Source: Chitinophagaceae bacterium
Lineage (GTDB): Bacteria; Bacteroidota; Bacteroidia; Chitinophagales; Chitinophagaceae
NCBI GenBank assembly: GCA_016786885.1
Contig: JAEUVO010000087.1
Location: forward strand, 1 to 58,643
Length of the DNA: 58,643 bases
Direction: 5' to 3'
Shown here: piece after piece, positions 26,274 to 35,372 of the stretch
Position numbering within the stretch: the stretch's first letter is position 1
Layout: every line of letters starts with the position of its first letter
The notes under the pieces: model-generated
Seen by the model: the letters and a program-made list of their open reading frames with translations, nothing else
Told to the model about the DNA's origin: nothing
Database searches by the model: none
Translations under genes and position numbers: made by a program

Positions 26274-28910
26274 ATGAAAAAGCTTTACACCCTGCTTATT
26301 GCTTTGGCAATTTTCTTTCTGTTGCCAGCCGATAAAGCTTCTGCACAATGCCCCGGTGGATACACCTCTGCGCAATTGAATTGGGATAATCTTGATTATT
26401 ACTGGAACAGCGGCGGGGTGGGGCCATATCAATCATACATTACTGATGCGATGGAGCAAAGCCAGAGATTCGCTATTGGTAAAACCTGGTTAACTATTGC
26501 AGCCAGCAGTAATGCACTGGCAAATCCCGGTAGCGGCATAAGTGCCGAGAATGCTACACACACAGGAGAGCTTGTCAATTATACAGGAGCAGATGTACAG
26601 TACAACCCCAGCGCCAATGGTCAATCTATAACAGTGACCTTTAACACTGCGGTCTCAGGGCCAAATTTTGTTTTGTATGACGTTGATGATAATGCAGTCT
26701 TTACTATCACAGCGACTAATAATCTTGGGGTGGCAACAACGGTAAATATTGTGGGAGGTGCTAATCATGCCATCGGGGGCATACCTACTGCCCGGACAAT
26801 AACAGCAATAGCCGGCGATGTTGCGACTAGCTCCAATAATGGCTCTGCAACTATTACAGTTCCCGGACTTGTTAATTCGATTACTATTACAGCGACAACC
26901 ATAGGTACAAACCCAATATTCTGGTTGTCTGATATCAATGCCTGTGTGAGCGGAACATTCCCGACTAACTGGCACCAGGGTGCTAATAACAGGCCTTTTG
27001 TGGGGCCTACGCAAAACCAGGCAGAATATTTTTTAGTTACACCAGATAATAATAGTTGTTATTATGTAGATCCAACTACTGCCGTTGCCAGAGAGTTATT
27101 CACGGATGCTGCAAGAGATTTTATAAATTCCTTTGCTTATGACCCATATAACAGGTTTTTGTATTACATATCGGAGGATATAACTGTAAACCCTAGTAAC
27201 AGGGAGTTAAAACGTTATAGTTATGATACAGAAACATCCTCTGTTGTTATGGCTGATATGCAAACAACTTTAGGTATTCCGACATTTGAGTATGGTATAG
27301 AATCTGCAGGAGCAGCATTTTATGACGGAGCCCTTTATTTTGGTGTGGAAGGCGGAAAATACAATCCCAGTGGTACCGCTAATGACAGAACAAGGGAAAC
27401 TATCATCTGGCGGATTGATTTTGATGGAAGTAATAACCCTGTTTCTGCATACCAGGTTTTTGCACAGGACCATTATCTGAATGCATCTAATACTGCTATT
27501 CATGACTGGGGTGATTTTATAATGAAAAACGGGGTGATTTACAATTATAATACGGCCAGAAACAGCAGTAACTATAGTCAGAGTAAATACCAGCATTATG
27601 ATCTTATGACTGGCCAGATGCTTGCAGTATACAATAACCCGGGAACCACATCATGGAACGGGCAGGCGGCAATGATATGGTCTGGACAACTTTACTACTT
27701 CAGAGATAATGGCTCGGGTAATTCTGGTATAGGTACTTACAACGAAGCTGGTGTGAATGGTGCTATTACCAATATTACAGTAGCCAGTGGCCCGGCATGG
27801 CCGGGTAATGCAGGTGATGCATCGGACCCCTTCCGTCCAAAATGTGATTTTGGAGACGCTCCTGCTACTTATGATCCTTATATAACTCCGGCTACACAAA
27901 GCCCGGCTGTGCATGAAAGGACAGATAGTATAAGACTTGGTACAACATGGAACCTTGAATATTGGAAAAGAGGGACAACTGGTACTGATGATACCGATGA
28001 TGGCATCCCTTCTACTGCTATATTGCCGCCTGGTGCCGGCAGCAGCTATGTAGTGCAGGTTTCAGCATATAATAATAGCGGAGCTGATGCTACTATGATT
28101 GCATGGCTGGATTATAATGGTAACGGAACCTTTGATGCAGCGGAAGCTATTACACCTATAACAGTACCTTCATCTGCTTCAGCTCAAAATTTCTGGTTGT
28201 ACTGGGCAAGTTCACCTAATACATTTGCCAATGGTCAGTATACTTATTTAAGGGTTCGTATCACTTCTGCTTCAGCCAGCATGACAACATCACATGCAAC
28301 AGGTTTCTTCACAAATGGTGAGGTAGAGGATTACAGGATATTAGTAGATAATTTTCCCCTGGCTACTCATTTGTTAAACTTTGATGCAGTAACACAGGGT
28401 AAGAAGGTAAAGCTGAACTGGAGCGCAACAGAAGATGCGGGCACATTGGGCTATGAAATTGAGAGAAGTAATGATAACATTTCATGGAATAAGATAGAAA
28501 CAGTACATGCAAATGGTACCAGTGGAACATTCAGTTATGAATCTTTTGATGCCAGCCCTTTAAAAGGAGTTTCTTATTATCGTCTTCGGTTAATTGAAAG
28601 TTCGGGAATGAACAGGTTTAGCCCGGTTAAAAAAGTTATCATTAAAGATCTTGAATCTGTATTAACTATAGGGCCTAATCCTGCAAAAGATAATCTTACT
28701 ATCCGTTTTGAATCAATTGAAGCAGGAGATATGGAAATAAATATTCTGGATATGCAGGGCAGAATGATGCTTTCGAAGAAACAAAGGGTGACTACAGGAT
28801 CAAATAATATTTCTTTCCCGCTTCCTGAAACAATAAGTACCGGTACATATGTTGCCCGGATCATTGTTGGCAGCGAAGTAGTGCATAAAAAATTAATTGT
28901 TAACAGGTAA
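26274..28910 (+). CDS. T9SS cargo protein with a GEVED domain
   Basis: 878 residues with a signal peptide (to about residue 25, ADKASAQ). The N-terminal half (about 26-520) includes a beta-rich domain (VTFNTAVSGPNFVLYDVDDN) and a section that looks propeller-like (YDPYNRFLYYISEDI, DGALYFGVEGG). About residues 522-700 are a GEVED domain: CDFGDAPATYDP, DDTDDGIP, WLDYNGNGTFD and FFTNGEVEDYRILVD. An FN3-like module (LLNFDAVTQGKKVKLNWSAT) and a T9SS sorting domain (GPNPAKDNLTIRF to KLIVNR) finish the chain. GEVED proteins are surface or matrix components, and no catalytic site is seen. Confidence 0.88.
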   Translation: MKKLYTLLIALAIFFLLPADKASAQCPGGYTSAQLNWDNLDYYWNSGGVGPYQSYITDAMEQSQRFAIGKTWLTIAASSNALANPGSGISAENATHTGELVNYTGADVQYNPSANGQSITVTFNTAVSGPNFVLYDVDDNAVFTITATNNLGVATTVNIVGGANHAIGGIPTARTITAIAGDVATSSNNGSATITVPGLVNSITITATTIGTNPIFWLSDINACVSGTFPTNWHQGANNRPFVGPTQNQAEYFLVTPDNNSCYYVDPTTAVARELFTDAARDFINSFAYDPYNRFLYYISEDITVNPSNRELKRYSYDTETSSVVMADMQTTLGIPTFEYGIESAGAAFYDGALYFGVEGGKYNPSGTANDRTRETIIWRIDFDGSNNPVSAYQVFAQDHYLNASNTAIHDWGDFIMKNGVIYNYNTARNSSNYSQSKYQHYDLMTGQMLAVYNNPGTTSWNGQAAMIWSGQLYYFRDNGSGNSGIGTYNEAGVNGAITNITVASGPAWPGNAGDASDPFRPKCDFGDAPATYDPYITPATQSPAVHERTDSIRLGTTWNLEYWKRGTTGTDDTDDGIPSTAILPPGAGSSYVVQVSAYNNSGADATMIAWLDYNGNGTFDAAEAITPITVPSSASAQNFWLYWASSPNTFANGQYTYLRVRITSASASMTTSHATGFFTNGEVEDYRILVDNFPLATHLLNFDAVTQGKKVKLNWSATEDAGTLGYEIERSNDNISWNKIETVHANGTSGTFSYESFDASPLKGVSYYRLRLIESSGMNRFSPVKKVIIKDLESVLTIGPNPAKDNLTIRFESIEAGDMEINILDMQGRMMLSKKQRVTTGSNNISFPLPETISTGTYVARIIVGSEVVHKKLIVNR

Positions 28911-28984
28911 AACATTTTAACACCTGACAGTGATCACAAGTGAGGTCTCTGTTTTTATAATAACCCTACCAAATCCAATTTTAT

Positions 28985-31906
28985 ATGAAAAAACCAGTAA
29001 TCCTGCTTTTATCAGCAGTGCTTCTGACATCTATTGCCAGCTATGTTGTTCTTAAGTATGAAAGACTCAATACAGTCATTAGTAAGCAAAACAACAGAGA
29101 AGGGAGTAATGATGAAGAAAAAGAAGAACAAAGCGGTGCAGCCAAACAATTGAATAGTTGGTTCCAGGCAAAAGGGTACCCCAATCCTGAAAATTTAAGT
29201 GCCAAGTATCAAAAAGCCTGGAAAGAGTATAAAGAGATAAAAAAGAAATCCGAGACACATTTTGCTTCAAGGTTAACCAGTGCCAGTAACTGGTCAGCAC
29301 TTGGTCATTGTATAGATGAGGATGGAAACAGAATAGGAGGTCGTGTTGTCTGCATGGCTATTGATCCTAATAACACAAACAATCTTTGGGTGGGCTCAGC
29401 AAGTGGGGGCATCTGGAGATCTACCAATGCAGGGTCGAGTTGGACAGCTGTTCCTACTAATCTGCCGGTGCTTGGTGTATCTGCAATTTTGGTGGATCCT
29501 TCCAATTCAAATATAATCTATGCCGGAACCGGCGAAGTGTATCATACAGAAGTTCAGGTGATGGGTTTTAATGTATGGAAAACAAGAGGAACTTATGGTA
29601 TTGGTGTAATAAAAAGTACAGATGGCGGAGCTACCTGGAGCCAGGTTATGACAAAAGTTTCGTCAGATCTGTTTGCTATTTCTTCCATGGCTTTTTTGCC
29701 TGGTAATAGTAGTACTATTTATGCCTGTGCGACTGATGGTGTATATCGTTCAACGAATTCCGGGGGTAGCTGGAGCCAGATCAATACAAATATTAATATA
29801 AGAGATATTGCAATCAATCCCTCTAATACTGACGAGATTGTACTCAGTGTGGGTAATATGACAAATGCAGTTAAGGGAATTTTCAGAACCACAAACGGAA
29901 ACAGTGCTACACCAACCTGGACACAAATAACCAGTGGCTTGCCTGCATCGTATAATGGGTCGATAAAGCTGGATAACTCAGGATCAGGTATGCTGGCGGC
30001 AAGTATTGGCAGGGGATCTGGTAATGAAGTGTATCGTTCAACTGATTTTGGCTCCACCTGGTCAGCACTCTCTTCATCAAGCCATACATCATACCAGTTC
30101 TGGTTCGCCCATACAATTGCTGTAAATCCTTTCTTTACGGATTCGCTTATATATGGAGGAGTAAGTATCTACCGCCACAGAACAATAGCTACTGCCGGAA
30201 GGATATCGATAACAGGATTACATGCAGATCATCATGATATTAAATTTGATCCTACGAGAAGGGGAACAGTTTATGTTTGTAATGATGGTGGTGTATACAA
30301 GAGTACTGATGGCGGTGTCAATTTTTCAGCTATCAATACTGGGTTGAATGCTACGCAGTTTTATGCCTCATTAGGTGTATCCCGGCAAAGTGCCAGTGTT
30401 ATGATAGGTGGATTACAGGATAATGGCCAGGTATTATATAACGGAACTAACTGGGTAAAAACGGAAAACAATGGATGGGGTGGCGGAGATGGTACTGCCT
30501 GTGCGATACATCCAACCAATGATGACATAATGCTTGCAGGCAGGGATGCAAAGCAGTTTTTCCGTACATCGAATGGAGGTACAAGCGGCTCAGCTGTTAC
30601 TACCTATTGGGGTTTTGTTGGGGATTCCCGTACAGGGTTTGTACCACCTGTCGCATTTGCTCCATCCAATGGTAATATCGTTTATACCGCAACAGATAAT
30701 ATTCACAGGAGTACGGATGCAGGGGCAAATTTTAGCAACAATACACTCGGCACTACTCCGCCATACCCGGCTACAACACCTACAGCTTATATTGAACAAA
30801 GACATAAAACAGCAATTGCATTAGCTGTTTCACATACTAACGAGAATAAAGTATATGTATCTACATCACCTTTTGCGCAGTACGATGATGATGTAAATAA
30901 TATTTATGTGAATGGTAATCCAAACGTTTTCAAAACCACTACTCCAACCACTACTCCCTATACAAGCATCAAAGGATCATTACCCGACAGGTTTGTTATG
31001 GATTTTGCAATCAGCACAAACAGTGATGACAGCGTATATGTAGTATTGGGAGGCTTTGGTACTTCACATGTCTATTTAACTCCTGATGGGGGTACTACCT
31101 GGATCAGCCGCGGTGCCGGGTTACCAGACGTGCCATTTAATGCCATTGTGATTGACCCTATTAATGAAGGATATATTTATGCCGGATGTGACTTTGGTGT
31201 GTATGTAAGTCCGGACAGGGGAGCTACATGGTACGATTACAACACAAATTTTTATGATGCTACCCTTATTATGGATCTGCAGATAGACGCAAACAATAAA
31301 CTAATTGCGGCTACGCATGGTAAGGGTGTATTCAGAAGTGATCTTTATCAGCATACAGTACTGCCTGCTACACTGACGGACTTTAGCGGAACAGGATATG
31401 CAGAGTATAACCAATTAAAATGGACTGTAACGCAGGAACAAAGTCTTTTGAGATATGAATTGGAGAGAAGTACTGATGGCTCTTCATTTATAAGAGTAGC
31501 ATCAATAACAGCACAAAACAGTCCTGTGGAAGTATCATACAATCATAATGATATCACCTCACTGTTTGAGACATACTATCGCCTGAAAATGATTGATATT
31601 GATGGCACGATTACATATTCTTCAGTTGTATTTATCAGGAAAGCAGGGGCTAAAAATGAATTTTCTGTTCTGGGCAATCCTTTCAATACTGAAATTGTAT
31701 TGAAGTATAAACTGTCCCGTGATCAAAAAGTTTCTGTCCAATTATTGAATGCCGCAGGTTCTTTGCTCAGAAAGGAAGAATATGCTGCAACTGCTGGTAC
31801 AGGTATATATACCATCGGCGGGTTCCAGTATTTGACTCCCGGAGTGTACCTGTTGAAAGTGGAAAGTGGCAATGATCTTCAGACAATAAAACTCATGAAG
31901 AAGTAG
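28985..31906 (+). CDS. T9SS cargo protein with BNR/sortilin-like propeller
   Basis: 973 residues. The N-terminal signal anchor (about 5-25) is followed by a charged helical stretch (SNDEEKEEQ..., about 35-90) and then a long beta-propeller (about 95-800) with many BNR/Asp-box turns: STNAGSSWTAV, STDGGATWSQV, STNSGGSWSQI, STDFGSTWSAL, SPDRGATWYDY. The repeats place it with sortilin/photosystem-II-stability-like propellers rather than true sialidases, since no RIP arginine motif is seen. A final FN3-like module and the sorting domain (LGNPFNTEIVLKYKLS to IKLMKK) direct it to the cell surface. Confidence 0.86.
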   Translation: MKKPVILLLSAVLLTSIASYVVLKYERLNTVISKQNNREGSNDEEKEEQSGAAKQLNSWFQAKGYPNPENLSAKYQKAWKEYKEIKKKSETHFASRLTSASNWSALGHCIDEDGNRIGGRVVCMAIDPNNTNNLWVGSASGGIWRSTNAGSSWTAVPTNLPVLGVSAILVDPSNSNIIYAGTGEVYHTEVQVMGFNVWKTRGTYGIGVIKSTDGGATWSQVMTKVSSDLFAISSMAFLPGNSSTIYACATDGVYRSTNSGGSWSQINTNINIRDIAINPSNTDEIVLSVGNMTNAVKGIFRTTNGNSATPTWTQITSGLPASYNGSIKLDNSGSGMLAASIGRGSGNEVYRSTDFGSTWSALSSSSHTSYQFWFAHTIAVNPFFTDSLIYGGVSIYRHRTIATAGRISITGLHADHHDIKFDPTRRGTVYVCNDGGVYKSTDGGVNFSAINTGLNATQFYASLGVSRQSASVMIGGLQDNGQVLYNGTNWVKTENNGWGGGDGTACAIHPTNDDIMLAGRDAKQFFRTSNGGTSGSAVTTYWGFVGDSRTGFVPPVAFAPSNGNIVYTATDNIHRSTDAGANFSNNTLGTTPPYPATTPTAYIEQRHKTAIALAVSHTNENKVYVSTSPFAQYDDDVNNIYVNGNPNVFKTTTPTTTPYTSIKGSLPDRFVMDFAISTNSDDSVYVVLGGFGTSHVYLTPDGGTTWISRGAGLPDVPFNAIVIDPINEGYIYAGCDFGVYVSPDRGATWYDYNTNFYDATLIMDLQIDANNKLIAATHGKGVFRSDLYQHTVLPATLTDFSGTGYAEYNQLKWTVTQEQSLLRYELERSTDGSSFIRVASITAQNSPVEVSYNHNDITSLFETYYRLKMIDIDGTITYSSVVFIRKAGAKNEFSVLGNPFNTEIVLKYKLSRDQKVSVQLLNAAGSLLRKEEYAATAGTGIYTIGGFQYLTPGVYLLKVESGNDLQTIKLMKK

Positions 31907-31958
31907 ACATATCTGATTATAAATCGGTAGCTGGTTATTACCGCAGGGTAATACCTGC

Positions 31959-31987
31959 AAACCTCCTCTGCAAAGGGGAGGTTTTTT
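31959..31987 (+). terminator. Intrinsic terminator after the BNR-repeat gene
   Basis: AAACCTCCTCT (31959-31969) pairs with AGGGGAGGTTT (31974-31984), eleven pairs with one G-T, around loop GCAA, and runs into TTT. It separates the secreted-protein genes from rsmA. Confidence 0.85.
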
Positions 31988-32006
31988 ATGCTGGATTTCT
32001 ATCAAC

Positions 32007-32014
32007 TACCTTTG
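32007..32014 (+). promoter_or_regulatory. Promoter -7 element TACCTTTG next to the rsmA start
   Basis: TACCTTTG matches TAnnTTTG and ends only 4 bases before the rsmA ATG at 32019. With the usual spacing the transcript would begin at or within a base or two of the ATG, which implies a leaderless mRNA. The -33 position holds only T-rich DNA from the terminator ahead. Confidence 0.5.
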
Positions 32015-32018
32015 GGCT

Positions 32019-32771
32019 ATGTACACTCTGAAAAAATCATTAGGTCAGCATTTTTTGAAGGATGAGAACATTTGCCGGAAAATTGTATTGACCTTGCAGC
32101 AGCATCCATTTTCTCAATTACTTGAAGTGGGTCCCGGAGGCGGCGCATTGACGAAGTATTTATTGGAATTGGAGGAAATTAATTTTAAAGCAGTAGAACT
32201 GGACGAGGAAAAAGTATCGTATTTACTGAAAACATACCCGGTGCTTGAAGGAAAGATCATTCATCAGAGTTTCTTAGATATTGAAAGGCCCTTTAGCGGA
32301 AATTTTACCGTGGTTGGCAATTTCCCATACAACATTTCGACACAGATATTGTTTAAGTTGCTGGAATGGAGAGATAATGTGGAATGCATGGTAGGAATGT
32401 TTCAGAAAGAAGTGGCGCAAAGGGTAGTTTCAAAAGAAGGAAACAAGGTCTATGGAGTATTAAGTGTTTTGATACAGGCTTTTTTTGAAGTAGAATATCT
32501 GTTTGATGTGCATGAAAAGTGTTTTCAGCCGCCTCCGAAGGTAAAAAGCGGGGTGATAAGACTGCTGCCGAAACAAAAACCCTTAAATATGAAAAGTGAA
32601 AAACAATTTTTCCTGCTTGTGAAAACCGCTTTTAACCAGCGCAGGAAAACACTCAGAAATGCTGTAAAAGGATTGTTTGATGCAGCGATTCTGGAAGGGG
32701 AGTTGTTTAATAAAAGAGCAGAGCAGTTAACAATTGAACAATTTGCAGAACTTACTTTTAAAATGAGATGA
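32019..32771 (+). CDS. rsmA: 16S rRNA dimethyladenosine transferase
   Basis: KsgA methylase that dimethylates the two adjacent adenines in helix 45 of 16S rRNA late in 30S assembly. At 250 residues it has normal length. The start [15 protein letters not shown] is the family's N-terminal motif, which fixes the ATG. SAM binding is shown by [15 protein letters not shown], and the catalytic motif reads GNFPYNIS (NLPY-type). The C terminus holds the small helical domain ([14 protein letters not shown]). The stop overlaps the start of the next gene by 4 bases (ATGA), so the dehydrogenase is translationally coupled. Confidence 0.96.
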   Translation: MYTLKKSLGQHFLKDENICRKIVLTLQQHPFSQLLEVGPGGGALTKYLLELEEINFKAVELDEEKVSYLLKTYPVLEGKIIHQSFLDIERPFSGNFTVVGNFPYNISTQILFKLLEWRDNVECMVGMFQKEVAQRVVSKEGNKVYGVLSVLIQAFFEVEYLFDVHEKCFQPPPKVKSGVIRLLPKQKPLNMKSEKQFFLLVKTAFNQRRKTLRNAVKGLFDAAILEGELFNKRAEQLTIEQFAELTFKMR

Positions 32772-33694
32772 GTAAAGTAATAGTAACCGGGAAGTCCCAT
32801 CAATACTTGATCGATCAATTACAGCATAAAGGATACGAAGTAGTATATGCTCCCTCAATTTCGTACGAGGAATTAATGGATTCGATTGCCGGTGCAACAG
32901 GAATAATTGTAACAACCAGGATCAGGGTGGATCAAGTCCTTATTGATAAAGCTGCGACACTCAAATGGATCGGAAGATTAGGTAGTGGTATGGAATTAAT
33001 AGATGTTGATTATGCTGAAACCAAAGGGATAAACTGTGTCAGCAGCCCGGAAGGTAACCGGAATGCTGTGGCAGAGCATACCCTCGGATTATTGCTGAAC
33101 TTGCTAAATCATATATCCTCATCCCGTGACGAGATAAAACAAGGTATCTGGAAAAGGGATGAGAACAGGGGTGTCGAACTAAGCGGGAAGACAGTAGGAA
33201 TTATTGGCTATGGAAATACGGGCAGCAGTTTTGCAAAATTATTACAGCCATTTAATGTAACAGTATTGGCCTATGATAAGTATAAATTCGGATTTGGAGA
33301 AGGATACATAAAAGAAGCCAACCTGGAACAAATTGCACGTTATGCAGATGTTATAAGCCTTCATATCCCGCTGACCAATGAAACTGCGGAAATGGCAAAT
33401 GCTGCTTTTTTTACCTCACTTAAGAACAAACCATATTTTTTAAATACGTCCCGCGGAAAAGTGATAAGCCTTGATGCTGTCATTGATGCACTGAAAGAGA
33501 ATAAAATTTCCGGGGCAGGGTTAGATGTATTGCCCAATGAAAAATTATCTACTTATTCTGCGAAGGAGAAAGAACAACTGGATTGGCTGCTAGGACAACC
33601 CAATGTATTGATCACTCCACACATTGCCGGTTACAGTGAGGAAGCTTCTTATAAGATGGCGGATGTTCTGCTTCATAAACTGAAAATTATTTGA
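32768..33694 (+). CDS. D-isomer 2-hydroxyacid dehydrogenase
   Basis: NAD-dependent dehydrogenase of 308 residues, close to the SerA/glycerate dehydrogenase group. It shows the nucleotide-binding motif [14 protein letters not shown] (about residues 145-158), substrate region GSGMELID, catalytic arginine segment NTSRGKVI, the glutamate in LPNEK, and histidine in ITPHIAGYS. No ACT regulatory domain follows, so it is the short form; the exact acid substrate cannot be fixed, and 3-phosphoglycerate is one option. It is coupled to rsmA by the ATGA overlap. Confidence 0.9.
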   Translation: MSKVIVTGKSHQYLIDQLQHKGYEVVYAPSISYEELMDSIAGATGIIVTTRIRVDQVLIDKAATLKWIGRLGSGMELIDVDYAETKGINCVSSPEGNRNAVAEHTLGLLLNLLNHISSSRDEIKQGIWKRDENRGVELSGKTVGIIGYGNTGSSFAKLLQPFNVTVLAYDKYKFGFGEGYIKEANLEQIARYADVISLHIPLTNETAEMANAAFFTSLKNKPYFLNTSRGKVISLDAVIDALKENKISGAGLDVLPNEKLSTYSAKEKEQLDWLLGQPNVLITPHIAGYSEEASYKMADVLLHKLKII

Positions 33695-33772
33695 GTACGG
33701 TAATTCTTTGTTAATTTCTTTTCAGAAAATAACTGCGGTACTATTTTTTCGGCAGAAATAGAAAGCTGTTTT

Positions 33773-34222
33773 ATGAGAAAATTTTTACTTCTTCCATCAA
33801 TAGTAATAGTTCTTTTATTGTTCTCCTGCTCAAAATCATTGGAAGATCGCCTGATCGGTAGCTGGCAACTGGAGGATGCATGGAAAAGAGTTTTTCTGGG
33901 CCGGGATCATTTTCAAACAGGGTATGAATCCGGCATTTTTACATTCATGGAAAACGGAGATGCCAGCTATACCAGCAATACAGATACACTCACTGGATTC
34001 TGGAGAGCTAATAACTATACTAACAGCTATTACAATAGCAGCACAGATCAATGGGAATCAAGGCAAATGAGAAGATTGAGGATAAGCCTTATCAATTTTC
34101 AGCAAAACAGGTGGCTGGAATGGGAGTTTGATGATTTTAGTTTTAAAAATGACTGGGGAAGGATTAAAGCGGAGCAATTTTCATTGGGTAATGACAGGGT
34201 ATATGAGTTTGGAAGAAGATAA
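33773..34222 (+). CDS. Lipocalin-like small lipoprotein
   Basis: 149 residues with a lipoprotein signal (lipobox LLFSC, Cys19). The mature protein opens KSLEDRLIGSWQLEDAW and has a run of beta strands with many Trp, Tyr and Asn, as in the small lipocalin-like lipoproteins of Bacteroidota. The specific ligand and role are unknown. It stands alone, with a terminator-type hairpin 69 bases downstream. Confidence 0.75.
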   Translation: MRKFLLLPSIVIVLLLFSCSKSLEDRLIGSWQLEDAWKRVFLGRDHFQTGYESGIFTFMENGDASYTSNTDTLTGFWRANNYTNSYYNSSTDQWESRQMRRLRISLINFQQNRWLEWEFDDFSFKNDWGRIKAEQFSLGNDRVYEFGRR

Positions 34223-34269
34223 GGTAATTTTTTTGGTATAAATCCCTTTTTAAGTCAGGAAAAGTTTTT

Positions 34270-34277
34270 TATCTTTA
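34270..34277 (+). promoter_or_regulatory. Possible -7 element TATCTTTA upstream of greA
   Basis: TATCTTTA is one base off TAnnTTTG. The same octamer precedes the M23 gene (55092-55099) and uppP (minus strand, 41708-41715). A start near 34283 would transcribe the hairpin at 34291-34321 before reaching greA. No -33 box is obvious. Confidence 0.35.
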
Positions 34278-34290
34278 TCGTTCAATAATG

Positions 34291-34333
34291 CAACGCTTCG
34301 GTCAACAAAACTGAGGCGTTGTTATTTTTTTTA
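34291..34333 (+). terminator. Terminator or attenuator in the greA leader
   Basis: CAACGCTTCGGT (34291-34302) pairs with ACTGAGGCGTTG (34310-34321), twelve pairs with two G-T, around a 7-base loop, followed by TTATTTTTTTT. It may end the lipoprotein transcript, but with a promoter at 34270 it would also act as an attenuator for greA, whose ATG is 33 bases beyond the hairpin. Confidence 0.75.
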
Positions 34334-34340
34334 TTTTATC

Positions 34341-34350
34341 AAAGGAGGTG
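34341..34350 (+). promoter_or_regulatory. Near-perfect Shine-Dalgarno sequence before greA
   Basis: AAAGGAGGTG is followed by AAC and then ATG 34354, so GGAGG sits about 5 bases from the start, a textbook site. Hardly any other gene in the window has one; most have A-rich leaders. It fixes the greA start at 34354. Confidence 0.85.
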
Positions 34351-34353
34351 AAC

Positions 34354-34827
34354 ATGAGTGGTATTCAATATGTGACAAAAGAAACATTGGAGCAAATGAA
34401 AACTGAGTTACAGCGGATGAAAGCAGTAGATCGCCCTGCCGCCAGTAAAGCTATTGCAGAAGCAAGAGAAAAAGGTGATCTTAAAGAGAATGCTGAGTAT
34501 GATGCAGCTAAAGAAGCCCAGGGTATACTGGAAGCAAAAATTGCAGCTTTTGAAGGATCACTGGCCAATATTCGTGTATTGGATGAATCCAGTATTGATA
34601 CCAGCAAAGTATCTATTCTTACCAAAGTGACACTCACCAATCTGAATACAAAAAAGCAGGTCACTTATAAAATTGTAAGTGAGCAGGAAGCGGATCTAAA
34701 AGCAGGAAAAATTTCAGTTACCTCTCCTATCGGAAAGGGCATTCTTGGAAAACAGGTAGGGGAAACAGCTGAGGTAAAGGCTCCGGCAGGAATACTTACA
34801 TTTAAAATTGTAGAGATTACAGCATAA
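34354..34827 (+). CDS. greA: Transcription elongation factor GreA
   Basis: Binds the secondary channel of RNA polymerase and triggers cleavage of backtracked RNA. 157 residues, normal length: N-terminal coiled-coil hairpin (about 1-75) with the acidic tip in EAREKGDLKENAEYDAA, and C-terminal FKBP-like domain (about 80-157, ISVTSPIGKGILGKQVGE). It is encoded alone between a leader hairpin and a long downstream terminator. The in-frame GTG at 34348 lies inside the Shine-Dalgarno sequence and is not the start. Confidence 0.96.
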   Translation: MSGIQYVTKETLEQMKTELQRMKAVDRPAASKAIAEAREKGDLKENAEYDAAKEAQGILEAKIAAFEGSLANIRVLDESSIDTSKVSILTKVTLTNLNTKKQVTYKIVSEQEADLKAGKISVTSPIGKGILGKQVGETAEVKAPAGILTFKIVEITA

Positions 34828-34847
34828 GGCATCTGCAGAAATTCAAA

Positions 34848-34890
34848 AATTAATAAAGCCTTCGTAAACACGAAGGCTTTATTAATTAAA
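34848..34890 (+). terminator. Bidirectional-looking terminator after greA
   Basis: An 18-pair perfect stem joins 34848-34865 to 34870-34887 with loop AAAC; the core is GCCTTCGT/ACGAAGGC and the base of the stem is A/T-rich. It begins 21 bases after the greA stop. Confidence 0.9.
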
Positions 34891-34976
34891 AGAGTTATAG
34901 CTTTAACTAAAATCTTACTGTGTTTGAGAGGATAAAGTATTATTTACTTTCGCTAAAATCAAAACTGTTTGGTGGT

Positions 34977-35369
34977 ATGACAATATTTTCAAGAATCATT
35001 GCTGGTGATATACCATGTTATAGAATTGCAGAGAACGAAAAATTCTTTGCATTCCTTGATATCTTTCCGCTTCGGGAAGGTCATGTACTGGTAGTCCCTA
35101 AAACAGAAACAGATAACCTGTTTGATCTGCCGCAGGAATACCTGCAGGAAATGTTGTTATTTGCAAAACCTATTGCCAAAGCAATTGAGGCAGCATTTGA
35201 TTGTAACCGGTGTGGCATCAGTGTAATCGGGTTAGAAGTGCCTCATGCACATATTCACCTTATTCCGATCAACTCCGCAAACGACCTGAATTTTACGCAA
35301 GCCAAACCAAAAGCATCTGATGAAAGTTTAAAAACAGTGCAGGAAAAAATTCTGAAAAGGATGAACTGA
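34977..35369 (+). CDS. HIT-family nucleotide-binding protein
   Basis: 130 residues of the HINT branch, purine nucleotide phosphoramidase-like. The histidine triad HAHIHLIP is complete. The N-terminal part has the usual MTIFSRIIAGDIPCYRIAE and FLDIFPLREGHVLVVPK. ATG 34977 is chosen over the upstream GTG 34920 because homologous HIT proteins begin with this segment. The gene ends 3 bases before the stop of convergent ruvC. Confidence 0.92.
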   Translation: MTIFSRIIAGDIPCYRIAENEKFFAFLDIFPLREGHVLVVPKTETDNLFDLPQEYLQEMLLFAKPIAKAIEAAFDCNRCGISVIGLEVPHAHIHLIPINSANDLNFTQAKPKASDESLKTVQEKILKRMN

Positions 35370-35372
35370 TTT

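Noticed and set aside
28985..31906. Sialidase assignment for the BNR-repeat protein
   Set aside because: Asp-box turns alone do not show sialidase activity, and the catalytic arginine motif of the N-terminal RIP region is not seen.
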